In this document: piece by piece, positions 1 to 10,935 of the stretch
Layout: every line of letters begins with the position of its first letter
Position numbering within the stretch: the first letter of the stretch is position 1
Source of the DNA: Apricaphanius iberus
Taxonomy: Eukaryota; Chordata; Actinopteri; Cyprinodontiformes; Aphaniidae
DNA: 64,000 nt
NCBI GenBank assembly: GCA_028564705.1
Contig: JAPXFQ010001965.1
Location: 682,001-746,000 of the forward strand
Direction: 5' to 3'
Made by a program: the position numbers and the translations under genes
The notes under the pieces: model-generated
Database searches by the model: none
What the model was told of the DNA's origin: nothing
The model's input: the letters and a program-made list of their open reading frames with translations, nothing else

Positions 1-501
1 CATATCTGAAAAATGAGCGCTGATGCACCCGATGTCGACGTTGTCTAGATTTATCTAGCATATAAAGCAAAACCACTCTCTCGTAAGAATCCGCCATAGT
101 TCACAACGTGCGGCAATAGAGGAAGCCCCGCCCATGCGTTGTTTTTTCCACTGAAGCAGGCTATGTAAGCCAAAAAGTACATACGTCAAACTTCATCCAT
201 TGAATGCGTTGCCTGATGCAGACCAACTGTGCAGTGTGAATGCACCATTATATGTTTAAGTCAATCAGACTTTATGTGAATTATATATAACTGCTCCTGC
301 ACTGGCTAGACCACCTTAATTTTATTGTTTTGTGTTTACAGTGGCAATTTAAGTAGATTACAAATGATTTACTCTTATTTTTACAAATTGTTTGGAAAGT
401 GGTATCGGGCAGAAAGTAAAACACAATCAACATTTATTAAGATAGGTCTATACATAATAATATCAGATTAGTCTTTGATTTAGAAGATTATAATTCTTTG
501 A
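1..501. other. No gene recognised
   Basis: AT-rich non-coding sequence with no long reading frame and no motif I recognise. It lies just upstream of a decayed LINE and may include more of that element, but I cannot show this. Confidence 0.4.
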
Positions 502-1620
502 TTGAAGATAAAGGTTTCATTTTTATTTTCAGATTTTTACAAAGCATTTGATTCTGTTGAAAACACATTTATTATAAAAACTTTAGAGTATTTTGGATTC
601 TGTACAGAGTTTATTAAAGCGATTCATATGATGTATGAGGATATAAATAGCTCGGTTTCTTTCCCCAAAGTAACAACTAAAGGATTCACTATCAAACATG
701 GCATCCAGCAGGGCTGTCCCTGTTATCCTTTCTTATTTATTTTATCTGCCGAAATACCGAAAACCAAAGAAAACTTTATTTATTTATAATATTTTACCTG
801 TCATAAAAAATTAAATTTATACTCAACTCCTGTTTTCAAAGAGATTTATACATTTTTTTACATACCTTAATAACAAAGTTGAATCGTTGTCTAGATCAAC
901 ATATCTAGCTTTTTTCTTACCCATTCTGGATTGTTTAATGAAAACCATTGACCAGATTAATATTAAATTTATTCTGAGAAATAAGCATTACTATCTAAGA
1001 AAATGGAATGTGGTAAAAAATAGTTAATGTGATAGACTGTGAGGCAAAGATTGACATGATTAAACTTAAATGGCTGCAAACAGTTTATAAAAAAAGGAGG
1101 ATAAATTCAATTCTTCAATTTTGCTGCAACACAAATTGCTACAGGAAATCCTTTCTCCCCACAGCCATAATAGTCTACAACAACTCCTTGAAAAAATAAA
1201 CTAGTAATGAGCTACAACAACACTCAATTTCCCTCTGGGATCAATAAAATATTTTTGAATTTAATTTAATTGAATTAAAATATTTGAGAAATGTGATAGG
1301 ATTCATTTCTTGTTAAGGTTTGATTTTTGTATTACTAATATTGCTGTTTTGTCCAAATTTCATCAGCAAGTCCTTATGCATTGGAAATTAATTCACAGTC
1401 ATAATTTAAATGTTCCCATTTAGAATAACAGATGGATATTATCCATTAGAAAATCCTTATTTTATGTTGACTGGGTGGAAAGAAGTGTTTGGTTGATTAC
1501 ACATTTAATGGATATAAGGGGAACTTTAACTCTAAAACGAAATATGAAAAATGTATTGAAAATGCATATTTCAAAATGGTCAAACTGAGCGCCTTGACTG
1601 TTCAGAACGATCGAGACATC
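502..1620 (+). mobile_element. Decayed Tx1/L1-like LINE (reverse transcriptase to C-terminus)
   Basis: Remnant of a non-LTR retrotransposon of the Tx1/L1-like group, seen in pieces. Positions 520-760 encode a reverse transcriptase fragment with the catalytic-region motif DFYKAFDSVE and the GIQQGCP motif typical of RT motif B. Around 900-1080 the frame reads IKFILRNKHYYLRKW followed by NVIDCEAKIDMIKLKWLQ, which resembles the segment after the polymerase in this group. Positions 1280-1588 hold the C-terminal part in one frame with a single stop: LSKFHQQVLMHWKLIHSHN, then NNRW, KSLFYVDWVE and LITHLMD. The FADD/YADD catalytic box is missing, frames shift, and stops interrupt it, so it is dead. 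A separate LINE tail is inserted at about 1096-1278. Confidence 0.75.
1096..1278 (+). mobile_element. Short LINE 3' tail nested inside the Tx1-like LINE
   Basis: The Tx1 coding sequence is interrupted here by about 180 bases that end in the CCCTCTGGGATCAATAAA-type tail followed by AATTT/AATTG repeats. That is the 3' end seen on many 5'-truncated fish LINEs. Just before it, a frame reads CYRKSFLPTAIIVYNNSL, which resembles the C-terminus of CR1/Rex-type elements. The tail must be the younger insertion because Tx1 sequence resumes after it. I cannot fix the ends exactly or show a target duplication. Confidence 0.55.
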
Positions 1621-4600
1621 ATTTAGACAGAGGCAAGGGCAACTAATAGTCAATATAACAGCTTATGTTTGACTGCATTGATAAATGACCTAAAACAGAG
1701 AAAATAACCAGCCTAGCCTAATATTCCTGCGAGGTCCACCAACAATTTAGGCCTAGTTAAAAAACCCACCTTTTTTAGCTAAATATTGGATAACATACTG
1801 TCAACACTTTGTCTCTTTTGCCTCTCTGTTTTTTTTTTTTTCTCTTTGCGTTTTTGGTAACCAGATTTTTCAGGCATTTGCACTGATTCTGTCTGTATCT
1901 GTGAGATATGGCTATTCAGAATATAATTTCGGGGCCAGCAGACTGAACCATTTTACAATAATTAAGAGAGCAAGAGGGGTCCACGGGCATTAGTGTTTTC
2001 TAAAACAAGTTAATTTTTTGACACCAGGAAATTGCTAATAGAATAATTTCAAGTTAATCATTTTTTACTATAAAATCTTTGTTGTAGCACCACAATTTTA
2101 TAAGGGGCTTCCCTGGGATCCTCACTCAGTCATGGGCCCCGAGAATCGTCATTGTTTTATCCCCCCCAGACCAGACGGTGCCCCAGACCTTGGGTATTGC
2201 ATCTGTAAAAGGATGTTCCCTCACAAGATGCACAATTTCCTGAATGCAAATTACTTTTCCAACTCCACCATCAGATACAATGCATACTTTTGCTCACACT
2301 CTGTTCTTCCACTAAGATACGTCACATATACGGTAAAACATCATAACCATAGTACTGTGTAGTACCATTTTAACATCATAAACAGTTGGAACGACATGGT
2401 GGCTGATTCTGCTAGACTAGCTTGGTCGTATTACAAGTGCCAGACTGAAGAAGCAACTGGTCAGTTGAACATCTGAACAGCAATGTTGCCTGCTGTCAGC
2501 TCATCAAAGCTCGCAAAAGGGCAAGTAATTTCAGTGGCCCTGCCAGCCATATCGGCCAACACACGTGACCACCCGTTTTGCATAGAAAATGTCTGATGCA
2601 TCCAAGCCTGCAACAGTTTCCACTGAAGCAAAACATTAATTCCTACCACCTGTGCAAGATTCTTAATCCCACGATCATATAGTCACTGCCATTTATTCAA
2701 GCCTGCAAGTAACAGCTGTTAATGAATGATCAAAATGTCAGGTATAGTAATCAGTTTCACACACAACTCACCTGGGAGTAATCAGATTACTTACTTCTAC
2801 TTGACCAGCTCTGGAATAATTCAGTGTTTAGTTGGTGCTGATACATAAACAATAAAATGTCCAAAAACCGTTTAAATTAATTGATTGATTTTCTCAGGGA
2901 ATAAGAGTGATTTAGGTTTTTTCTTTTTTTTTGCCATTCTTACTGACACTGCAGCATACATTAATACAGCACACTAAATTAAAGACCAGTTTGGTTTGTC
3001 TATACACATTAGATATGCTGCATGACAATTGTAAATTGTAATTTGTCACCAGTGCTCATCAGGTCCTCATCAGGTGACACTTTGCCCTCCAACAATATGT
3101 GTCAGTCTTGTTATGTTAAACTCTCTTCTAATTTGTCATCACCTGTTAACTAAAACCATATTTTTTCTACTGCATGGCAAGATGAATGGATTCAGTGGAC
3201 AGTTGTTTTGTTCAAGCTTGTCTAAATGCTATCTTGGGCAATAAACGCAAAGAAATGTAAGGATGTTCGATTTTTATTTATTTCATTTTGTCTGCATGGG
3301 AAAAGAAAAGAATAGCAAATAGCTTGCATGAAAAATGTAGTAGTTTTCTTTTCCTTTCCTTTTGATTTCATTTTATCTTAAACTGTCGAAAGATTCTGCA
3401 TAATTTAATATGAATGTAATATATTCAGTGGTTCCTGTAAGATTTCCTCTTGGAAGTAGTAGTTTCACAAAGACACACTATTACCGAAACTACATTCTTT
3501 TTCTAAACTAAATGGGCAGCACTGGATGTAACTAAGAGATTGATTTTCACATCATATAAGCATTATAAATGAGTCACTGACTTTGCTTTTTATGCCATTT
3601 TCAAATGCACTAGTTGTTCAGGAGAAAGTAAAGTAAAATTAAGTCAAGCATACTGTATCTGTTACCAGGAAAACTTGCAACCATTTCTCTTACTTCATAT
3701 ATACCACAGTAATATGAGAGTGTATACTCCACATAATAGTTTCCATTATAAAAAAGATTATGTACTGTACATACCAGAGTCTTTTCATCCTCTCTTTTCA
3801 ATCTCAAGTATCTATAAGACAGATAACATATTTAACATCTGCAGCAACATCTCGATTGTGCTTTCTATAACTTTAAGATGTCACGGTCTCTATTTAGTTC
3901 AGTTTCTCCTGTTGAATATTGATATAAACAATTTGGAATTCATGATGATTTTTGTAGATATATGAAAAGTATCCTGAACTGAATGCACAGAGTAGCAATG
4001 ACTGAGACCACATCCATATTTTCTTCTTCTTTTTCTACCCATACAATTCATACAATACAAGTTATTTGGCTACCTCTCTTATCCAGTCATTGCAGGCAAA
4101 TGTCTAAAGCTACTTTGAGACCAAAGCTGCCAAAAGTGTGAGAGATGCCAAAATGCAGAAAGGAAGCTATCACAGCCTGAAAACTCAATATAAATCCTAG
4201 GTCTACAGCTGTTTCAAACTGGCTCCTTATAGAGTTAACTGTAGCAACTTTTCTTCATGATACTACTATTAACTGCATTAATTCGAGTATCCAAGTTTGT
4301 TTTTCTTTTGTACAAACTATATAGAAAAAAGGTAAATTAGAAAAACAAGTCTGTAGTGTGAGATTACTTTTACTTTTTCAAGTGATGTGCTTTGCCATAT
4401 TTCACCATCAAACTAGTGTTGTCCTAACAATGTCATTGAGCGTGGGTGTGCATAATTATCTCAAAATGTTTATGCTTCCTCCCACACTTTAAAAAAACAC
4501 AAGTAGTTGTTGCATTGGAAATTTACCATTAAGTATTAAAAAAACACTTGCACTTTTTCATACCTTGTCATATTGCAAGCACATACATCAAATTAATTCA

Positions 4601-5269
4601 GTGAGATCCTTTTGTTACAGACCAACAAGAAGTAGCTCATTATTGTGAGGATAGAGTTGTGTTTTTTTTTGTTTTTTTTTTACAGAAATATTATAAAGCG
4701 GCTTGCAATTATACACACCACTCTTTACTCTGATCCCACATGTATAATCTAGTACAACCAATTGCAATCAGAAGGCACATATTCGGTATATCGCAATTTA
4801 TTCTTGTCAAAACTACCAATGTAAAACATCCAATAGGGATACTTTTCTTCAACCAAACAAGGAAGCAGCACAAAGTTCCTAGAAAGATGAATGAAGTACT
4901 TTGCATTCTTGGAAGAAGAATCGTTAGAAGCCGGAAATGACTTGTGGCTGGAATGGATGTTCAACCTCCAGCTCGACAAAAATACTAAAGATACAGAGCC
5001 AGAGCTACCACAGGATGATTCTAGATCAAAGCATATGTATGTTTGAGAAACATCGATATTCTCTATTCTGACTGAGCATTTACTATTTTACAGTGAAGGA
5101 TGGGCAAAAACTATGTATACAAATATGCAAATGTGATAAATACATGCCTCCAGAGACGATCGTAATTGCAGTGTAAGGTGGTTCTTCAAAGTATTAGCCA
5201 AGGTCAGCTGAATGTAAAATGTTTATGTTAATAAGATGAAAACCTTGGTGCAACAGAGGGTGATTTCAT
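1621..5269. other. Intergenic, no gene recognised
   Basis: Long AT-rich stretch. Small reading frames occur on both strands (for example 3675-3965 plus and 4749-4979 minus) but show no domain, no conserved motif and no splice context. A slightly GC-richer patch at about 2105-2230 may be a fragment of a dispersed repeat, which I cannot name. Confidence 0.4.
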
Positions 5270-6095
5270 AATGATGTGATGCGCGGCGTGAATACTGGGG
5301 CATCATGGTTTGGTGGTAGCTGCCAGGATACTCAACAGGAGTTGGGTCTGGTGTCCCTATTTGATCACCTGTTTTGTGTGTTTAATGCTTAGTCATTTTA
5401 TTGGTGAGTGTAATTTGCTTTGGTTGGATGCTTGGTCTTGATGCTCTGCGGTGTGTGGGACTGGGATTCAGTAGCTGATTTAGATCAGTGCTCAGGTGCT
5501 ACTTGGGGTTGGCCAGGGGATGTTGCTGTACGTCTGGGGGTTTGACATGGGACAGAGGGGCATTGGGATGTTGGCTGTTGGGATTGGCCTGGGGAGGCAG
5601 TGGCGCATGTTGGCCATTTTGCTGGATGTTGCCTCGGCAGATATGAAGGCGGCAGCAGGGGGGACCTTGTCGGTTGATCTCTGGTCGGGTCTGTGCTGGG
5701 CGTTGGGGTACCCTCTGATCTCTGGGTCCATGGCTGGATCTGCCTTCGTGTAGCCTGCTGCCGAGGGAGCCCATGGGATCGTCACTGCAGCCTCCTAGGG
5801 CTTCTTCATTGTAACTGCTTGATGTTCCCTCAGGGATTACCTCTGGTAATTTCTGGAAGAGTGTGGTCAGCCCTGCATTGGTCTGCCTAGGGCTCCTGTG
5901 CTCTGGGGACTCCTTTGGATGTCATAGTTTTGATCTCCTTCATGCGTGCATCAATTACTCTGAGGATTCCTGATTGATGGTTCCTCACACCAACTACTGA
6001 ACACTCTTATGGAGAAGCCTTAGATGCACATGCATGCTCGTAAACACAGACACACACACACACACCAGGTTTGTTTCTTCATTGTTTTTTTATCC
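5270..6095 (+). repeat. GC-rich block, probable dispersed teleost repeat
   Basis: Base composition changes sharply here: G/T-rich and relatively CpG-containing compared with the AT-rich flanks. The block ends in a short CA run (about 6048-6064) followed by a C/T-rich stretch. Open frames exist on both strands over the same bases (5496-5753 plus, 5492-5785 minus), as expected of GC-rich non-coding DNA. The texture and the CA-run ending resemble an abundant fish repeat, but I cannot assign a class. A CpG-rich regulatory block is the alternative. Confidence 0.35.
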
Positions 6096-6292
6096 CTCTC
6101 TCTGCCATCCAGCGGGTGTAGAAGCAGACCAGGATCTATTTATATTCTTGAATTTTCTTGGTTCTCTTTCCTCTCCGTCCTCAATTTATCCTATCCCTGT
6201 TAATTTTTTATCTTATGTCTCTTGTTCTCTCTTTTTCCCTTTCATCTGTCTGTCTGTCCATCCGTCTCCATGGCTTTCTCGCTCTCTCTCTT

Positions 6293-6326
6293 CATATATA
6301 TACATATATATATATATACATATATT
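6293..6326. repeat. (TA)n microsatellite
   Basis: Alternating TA with two CATA interruptions, following a C/T-rich run. The short frames that read as YIYIYI come only from this repeat. Confidence 0.85.
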
Positions 6327-6329
6327 TAC

Positions 6330-7340
6330 TAATTGATCTACTTTTGACTAGTGTGGTTTGTAAATAATCCACACATTAAATCAGCCTCCTGCACCCTGGA
6401 TATCCCACTCCGGAATTTTAGTCATTTATAATTAAAATGGATTCAGTGATTCCCGTGTTGAATGTTTACAATAGACCGAATTACATCGGTATTGTTGAAT
6501 CCCTGTGAAAGGTTCTTATTTACTGTAATGATCAAAAGAAAAAAGAAAGAAACATATACAAATCTCATGGACTTGAGGTAATGATTGTGAGAATTTTTGT
6601 TTCACAGATTTGCCAGATCTTTTTTGTATCCACAGAACCCATGGTTGTTCAGTTTTGTTATAAAGTTGAGTCGCTGGTACTTAACTTGAAGATTTCTCAT
6701 GTGGGAGTTTTGAAAATAAATAGCCTAGGGCTTGTATTGCTGCTCCATTATGTCCTATCTCTAACTTAAAAATCAATGATGGTGCATTTTAATCACATAG
6801 CAAACGTGAATAGCAGAAGTGGAAGATTATGTAGGATTATAGACAGAAGACTTTTTGTAGACAAACTATTTTAAAGGAGGACATTGACTGGACGCTTGTA
6901 GATGTACAAACAAAGTTTATGTTTGAGATGGCTCAGTTCTGAGAATGTGCTTCAAACAGCACATCATCTTGCTTTGTCTACTGTTAGGCTTTTATCTTTG
7001 AGTGGCTTACATCACTGGAATTGCAAGCAGGGTGGGCTAGTATCCAGCCTGGGTGCTTGGAAATTTATTTTATTTGGGTGGATGAGAACATTTTTATTTT
7101 TATGAATATCTCAAACTTTCGTGCGCCGAGCCGACCTATATTTGGATGCCCTGCGAGGTAGGGCTGGCTTCCTTCAAAGTAGAGGAGAGATACTGATGTC
7201 TGGCAGCAGCTAGCATCAATATCTAAATAGTTGACATCAAAACATCCTGGAATATTTCCACACCTTTCAGAATCAAGCGCAGCACTGAGCGGTACTAATA
7301 AGCTTAACATGCAGGAGCACCACTAGCGTACAAAGATTGT
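6330..7340. other. Intergenic, no gene recognised
   Basis: No convincing coding sequence. A minus-strand frame of 81 codons (7065-7310) has no recognisable domain. The stretch from about 7100 to 7300 is less AT-rich than its surroundings and could be a fragment of the adjoining mobile element. Confidence 0.35.
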
Positions 7341-7344
7341 CCAT

Positions 7345-8216
7345 AAAGGAAACTGCTAAATCAGTCACTTAATCTGGATGGCATTAATTTGGCCTCTGGC
7401 AATAGTGTAAAGAACCTCGGTGTAAGACATAACATTTAAATCCAATATTAAACAGGATTCTAAGATTTCTTCCTTTCACCTCTGGAATATTGTTAAAATT
7501 AGAAATATCCTGTCCAGGAGTGATGCAGAGAAACTAGTCCATGCATTTGTTACTTCAAGTCTGGACTGCTGTAATTCCTTATTATCAGGAAGTCCACAAA
7601 ATGCAATCAAAAGCATTCAGTTGATCCAAAATGCTGCAGAAAGAGTTCTGATGAATATTAAAAATAGAAATCCCATTTCTCCTGTTTTGGCTTCTCTCCA
7701 ATGGCTTCCTGTTAAATCCAGAATAGAGTTTAAAATCCTCCTCTTTACTTTTCTCTTCTACCACTCTCCAGATCTACAATGCCCCCTGCTGTATGGGGAA
7801 CATCGGTCCAGATGAATGTCAAAGTGACCAAGCATCCTCCATGGTGTCTCTTCTCTGTCTTCTCAGACCCCCAGACGGTCGTGGCAGATGACCACTTGTA
7901 CTGAGCCAGGTTCTGCAGGAGGTTTCTTCCTGTTAAAGGGGAGTTTTTCCTCTCCACTGTCGCTACATGCTTGCTCAGTATGAGGGATTCCTGAGGAATA
8001 GCTGTAGTTTGAGTCTGCATGATCCGGGCACAACCTCACGTCGATGACTTGTCTCATTCTACTGGGATTCCTTACATAGAAAACTTTTAACTGATTGGAA
8101 TGTTTGTATAATTATATTGAAAATACTTTTCTCATAAAGTGCCTTGAGATGACATTTGCTGTGAATTGGCGCTATATAAATAAACGTGAATTGAAAAAAT
8201 TGAATTGAAGATCCCT
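7345..8216 (+). mobile_element. L2-type LINE, 5'-truncated 3' end
   Basis: From about 7347 a frame reads LNLDGINLASGNSVKNLGV, then, in shifting frames, pieces matching the C-terminal region of fish L2 (Maui-like) elements: SLDCCNSLLSGS-like, then IQNAAERVLMNIK and SPVLASLQWLPVKSRIEFK around 7621-7740. It ends in the typical L2 tail CTTGAGATGAC followed by GCGCTATATAAATAAA at about 8140-8185 and imperfect TTGAAT repeats. Compared with the longer copy at 54.1-57.2 kb, a block of 3' coding and UTR sequence after SRIEFK is missing. Frameshifted and inactive. Confidence 0.75.
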
Positions 8217-8794
8217 CACTCATGTACACAAGCAGTAAGACACGCAGCAGGATAATGACGGTGGCTCAACCGCAGCTGCTTTTACAAAACAAACTTTCTG
8301 GTCACCAGTCTAGAACAGATCAGCTGCTCGGGAAAACTCCCAAGCCTCCCTATAGCCAGCCCACCACTCCCTATGGTCACGGGTGGGCTGGCCCCTTCCT
8401 ATGGGCAGGGGTGGCTTCTCAGCTTTCAAATAATGCATAGCCAAATATTATTATGCACATAGAAAGGGTGTCACAAAAAAGACAGATTAGACAGTATTAG
8501 AAAGTATCTAACATATCCCAAGGGGATGTAAAAAGGGGTTAAACAAAAACTGGTGCCCCCAGAATAAGTCACAGCACATGAGATGCCAATTTCAATTTGT
8601 TATGGAGAAGTGGCTGGGACTGAGCTTCTTTTATACTAAACAGCGGCTGGATGGCTGACGTCAGAAATACAGGCTGAAGTCAGTAATCCAAGTTGAGCCA
8701 ATAGCAATGTCCGATTTAAATTCAACTGCAGTGTAAAGTTTTAACCTGAAGAGGTCATACCACTAACGTTTTTGTGGTATACTATTGATATATT
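8217..8794. other. Intergenic, no gene recognised
   Basis: No coding or RNA feature seen between the L2 remnant and the Tc1-derived element. Confidence 0.35.
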
Positions 8795-8796
8795 TA

Positions 8797-9334
8797 CAGT
8801 ACAGACCAAAAGTTTGGACACACCTCATTCAAATAGTTTCCTTTCTTTTCATGACTATTTATATTGTAGATTCACACTGAAGGGTTCAGAACTATGAATG
8901 AACACATATGGAATTATGTAGTACTTTTACAAAATAGTGTCAAATAACCTGGCCTCCAAAGTCACCGGACCTGAACCCAATTGAGATGATTTGAAGGTGA
9001 GCTGAACCGCAGAGTGAAGGCAAAAGGGCCAACAAGTACTAAGCATCTCTGGGAACTCCTTCAAGACTGTTGGAAAACCATTTCTGGTGACTACCTCTAG
9101 AAGCTCCAGAGAATGCAAAGCAGTAATCAGAGCAAAGGGTGGCTACTTTGAGGAATCATAAATATAACACACGTATTCTGTTATTTCTCCCTTTTTGTTT
9201 AAGTACATACTGTAATTCCATACATTATGTGTTCATTCATAGTTCTGATGCCCTTAATTGAGAATCTACAATGTAATCATTAAAAGAAAGGAAACTCATT
9301 GGATGAGGTGTGTCCAAACTTTTGGTCTGCACTG
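8797..9334 (+). mobile_element. Internally deleted Tc1-like element, copy 1 (538 bp)
   Basis: Bounded by inverted ends beginning CAGTACAGACCAAAAGTTTG, with the opposite end reading AACTTTTGGTCTGCACTG. A TA dinucleotide lies on both sides (8795-8796 and 9335-9336), the target duplication of Tc1/mariner. The inside keeps only the last part of a Tc1 transposase on the plus strand: PPKSPDLNPIE-like sequence with frameshifts at about 8955-9115. The N-terminal DNA-binding region and most of the DDE core are gone, so it could only have moved with transposase supplied in trans. The same deletion is present in the copy at 52882-53423. Confidence 0.85.
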
Positions 9335-9345
9335 TACTGTATATA

Positions 9346-9660
9346 GGTAGCTCAGTTGTAGAGTTGCTGGCCTGCAGCCCAGAATTCAATTCCAGCTTCT
9401 GCCTGCTACATGCCATTGTGTCCTTGGGCTAGACACTTCAACCACCTTGTGCACTGGTGGTGGTCAGAGGACCCAGTGGTGCCATGTTCGGCACCCTCTC
9501 TTCTGTCAGTGTGCTCCCGGGCAGCTATGGCTACAATGTAGCTTACCATTGTCAGTATACAAATTTGTGTTTGAATCATTAAATGTAGTGTGAAGTGCTA
9601 TGGAGTCCCCTGGACTTAATAAAGTACTATATTGTACAAGTAAAGACCATTCACCATTTA
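9346..9660 (+). mobile_element. tRNA-headed SINE
   Basis: Starts with a box-A-like GGTAGCTCAGTTGTAGAG and a degenerate box-B-like AATTCAATTCC about 35 bases later. A body follows containing TGTCCTTGGGCTAGACACTT and GGACCCAGTGG. It ends in a LINE-like tail, GTGAAGTGCTATGGAGTCCC then ATAAAGTACTATATTGTAC. This is the organisation of a common fish SINE. It begins about 10 bases after the end of the Tc1 element. Relatives of its body lie in both units of the tandem duplication (about 18250 and 20530). Confidence 0.65.
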
Positions 9661-9986
9661 CTTACTAAAATATTAAAAATAATGGCCAGACATGTAGACA
9701 GCACTATTAGACACTCTTTTATACAGTTTATCAGGAAAATAAAAGTTGATTTGTGGGTGATTTTAAATTTTAAATTCACCTGGGACTGTGTCTGAGTCAG
9801 AGCATTGGATAGTTCAACTTAATTTAAACTAATGTTGTAATTTTTCTTTGGCAGGCTGATACCTGAATGGAGGGCCCTGTCCTTTGGTGGCAGGGTGTAT
9901 GCAGTCACCAGACACCACAAATCTTTGTGTCATCTGAACATCTACAATAACATATCCATTCAAAGGGTGGCTACAAACACACTGCA

Positions 9987-10177
9987 CAGGGGTCCCCAAC
10001 TCCAGTCCTTGAGAGCTAATGCCTGCTGAACCAGAAGAATGACTGATTATTCAGCCTTTGCTAAGCTTGATGGCATATTGAGGATGTGATCCAGTAATTG
10101 GATTTAGCTTTGTGGCAGGGATGCACCTGAAAGTTGCAGGACAGTAGCTTTAGAGGACTGGAGTTGGGAGACTCCTG
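9987..10177. mobile_element. MITE with CAGGGGTCC termini (191 bp)
   Basis: Ends are inverted: CAGGGGTCCCCAACTCCAGT on the left and ACTGGAGTTGGGAGACTCCT then G on the right, with the interior AT-richer. Flanks CACTGCA and CGCTACA may be a decayed 7-8 bp target duplication, fitting a hAT-type non-autonomous element. The same general type, with cleaner flanks, is at 24696-24890. Confidence 0.65.
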
Positions 10178-10845
10178 CGCTACAGTTATCCTGAGTAGGA
10201 TGAGCAAAGGAAGAAAAACAACAATCATGGTTGATTTTAGATTACATAATTAGTTACAGCAAGTAACATAATAATAAGTAATTAAGTAACATAGCGGTTT
10301 ACTCTTTTTTTCGCTACTGTCCTGAGCCGTTAATCGTCTGGCTTCTAGATGCAAATGCCCTGTTGTACTTCAAATTATGATCAAACTAATTGTTTTTTTG
10401 TTCTTGCGAAGACATTGACTTCTCAACTGTACTCCATTAAATCTACCTAATAAACCATAGTAAAAAAGGAGAAATAATTAAAACTGTGGTGGGTAGTCTG
10501 GGGATGATGTCAGACTAAGACTAAGCTACCATGTAGAAATCTGTAATTAATTAACTTTATGGTTGAGTTATTCCTTGTAGTAGCACACTAACAGTCATTT
10601 AACCATTTTTTTTTCCAGATTTGTAATTTTTTCCCCCCTATAATATCTGATTCCTTTCATCTGCAGGCTACTTTCTGTGCGTGGCTGATAATTGATGTGT
10701 AGTAGTGTTCCAACTATACTCTATGTTCTGCAGTCATCCAGCTTAAAAAAAATAACTAAGGAATGCCACATGGTAGAATTTGTACTGACAAACATCATCG
10801 TTATTGCATTAACAAGGATGTAGCCCCAGTTTCTGTTGCATCTAA

Positions 10846-10935
10846 TAATAATAATGACACATCCAACCTATATAGCGCATTTTTGGACACTCAAAGACGC
10901 TTTACAAATACCATTATTCATTCACTCTCACATTC
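10846..10935 (-). repeat. SINE/LINE 3'-tail fragment with ATT repeats
   Basis: Short TAATAATAATAA run followed by TATATAGCGCATTTTTGG and CAAAGACGCTTTACAAAT. Read on the minus strand this is the AAAGCG...GCGCTATATA type of tail carried by many fish retroposons. Confidence 0.5.

Noticed and set aside
5492..5785. Overlapping frames of 85-97 codons on both strands
   Set aside because: GC-rich DNA with few stops. Both strands are open over the same bases and neither product has a motif.
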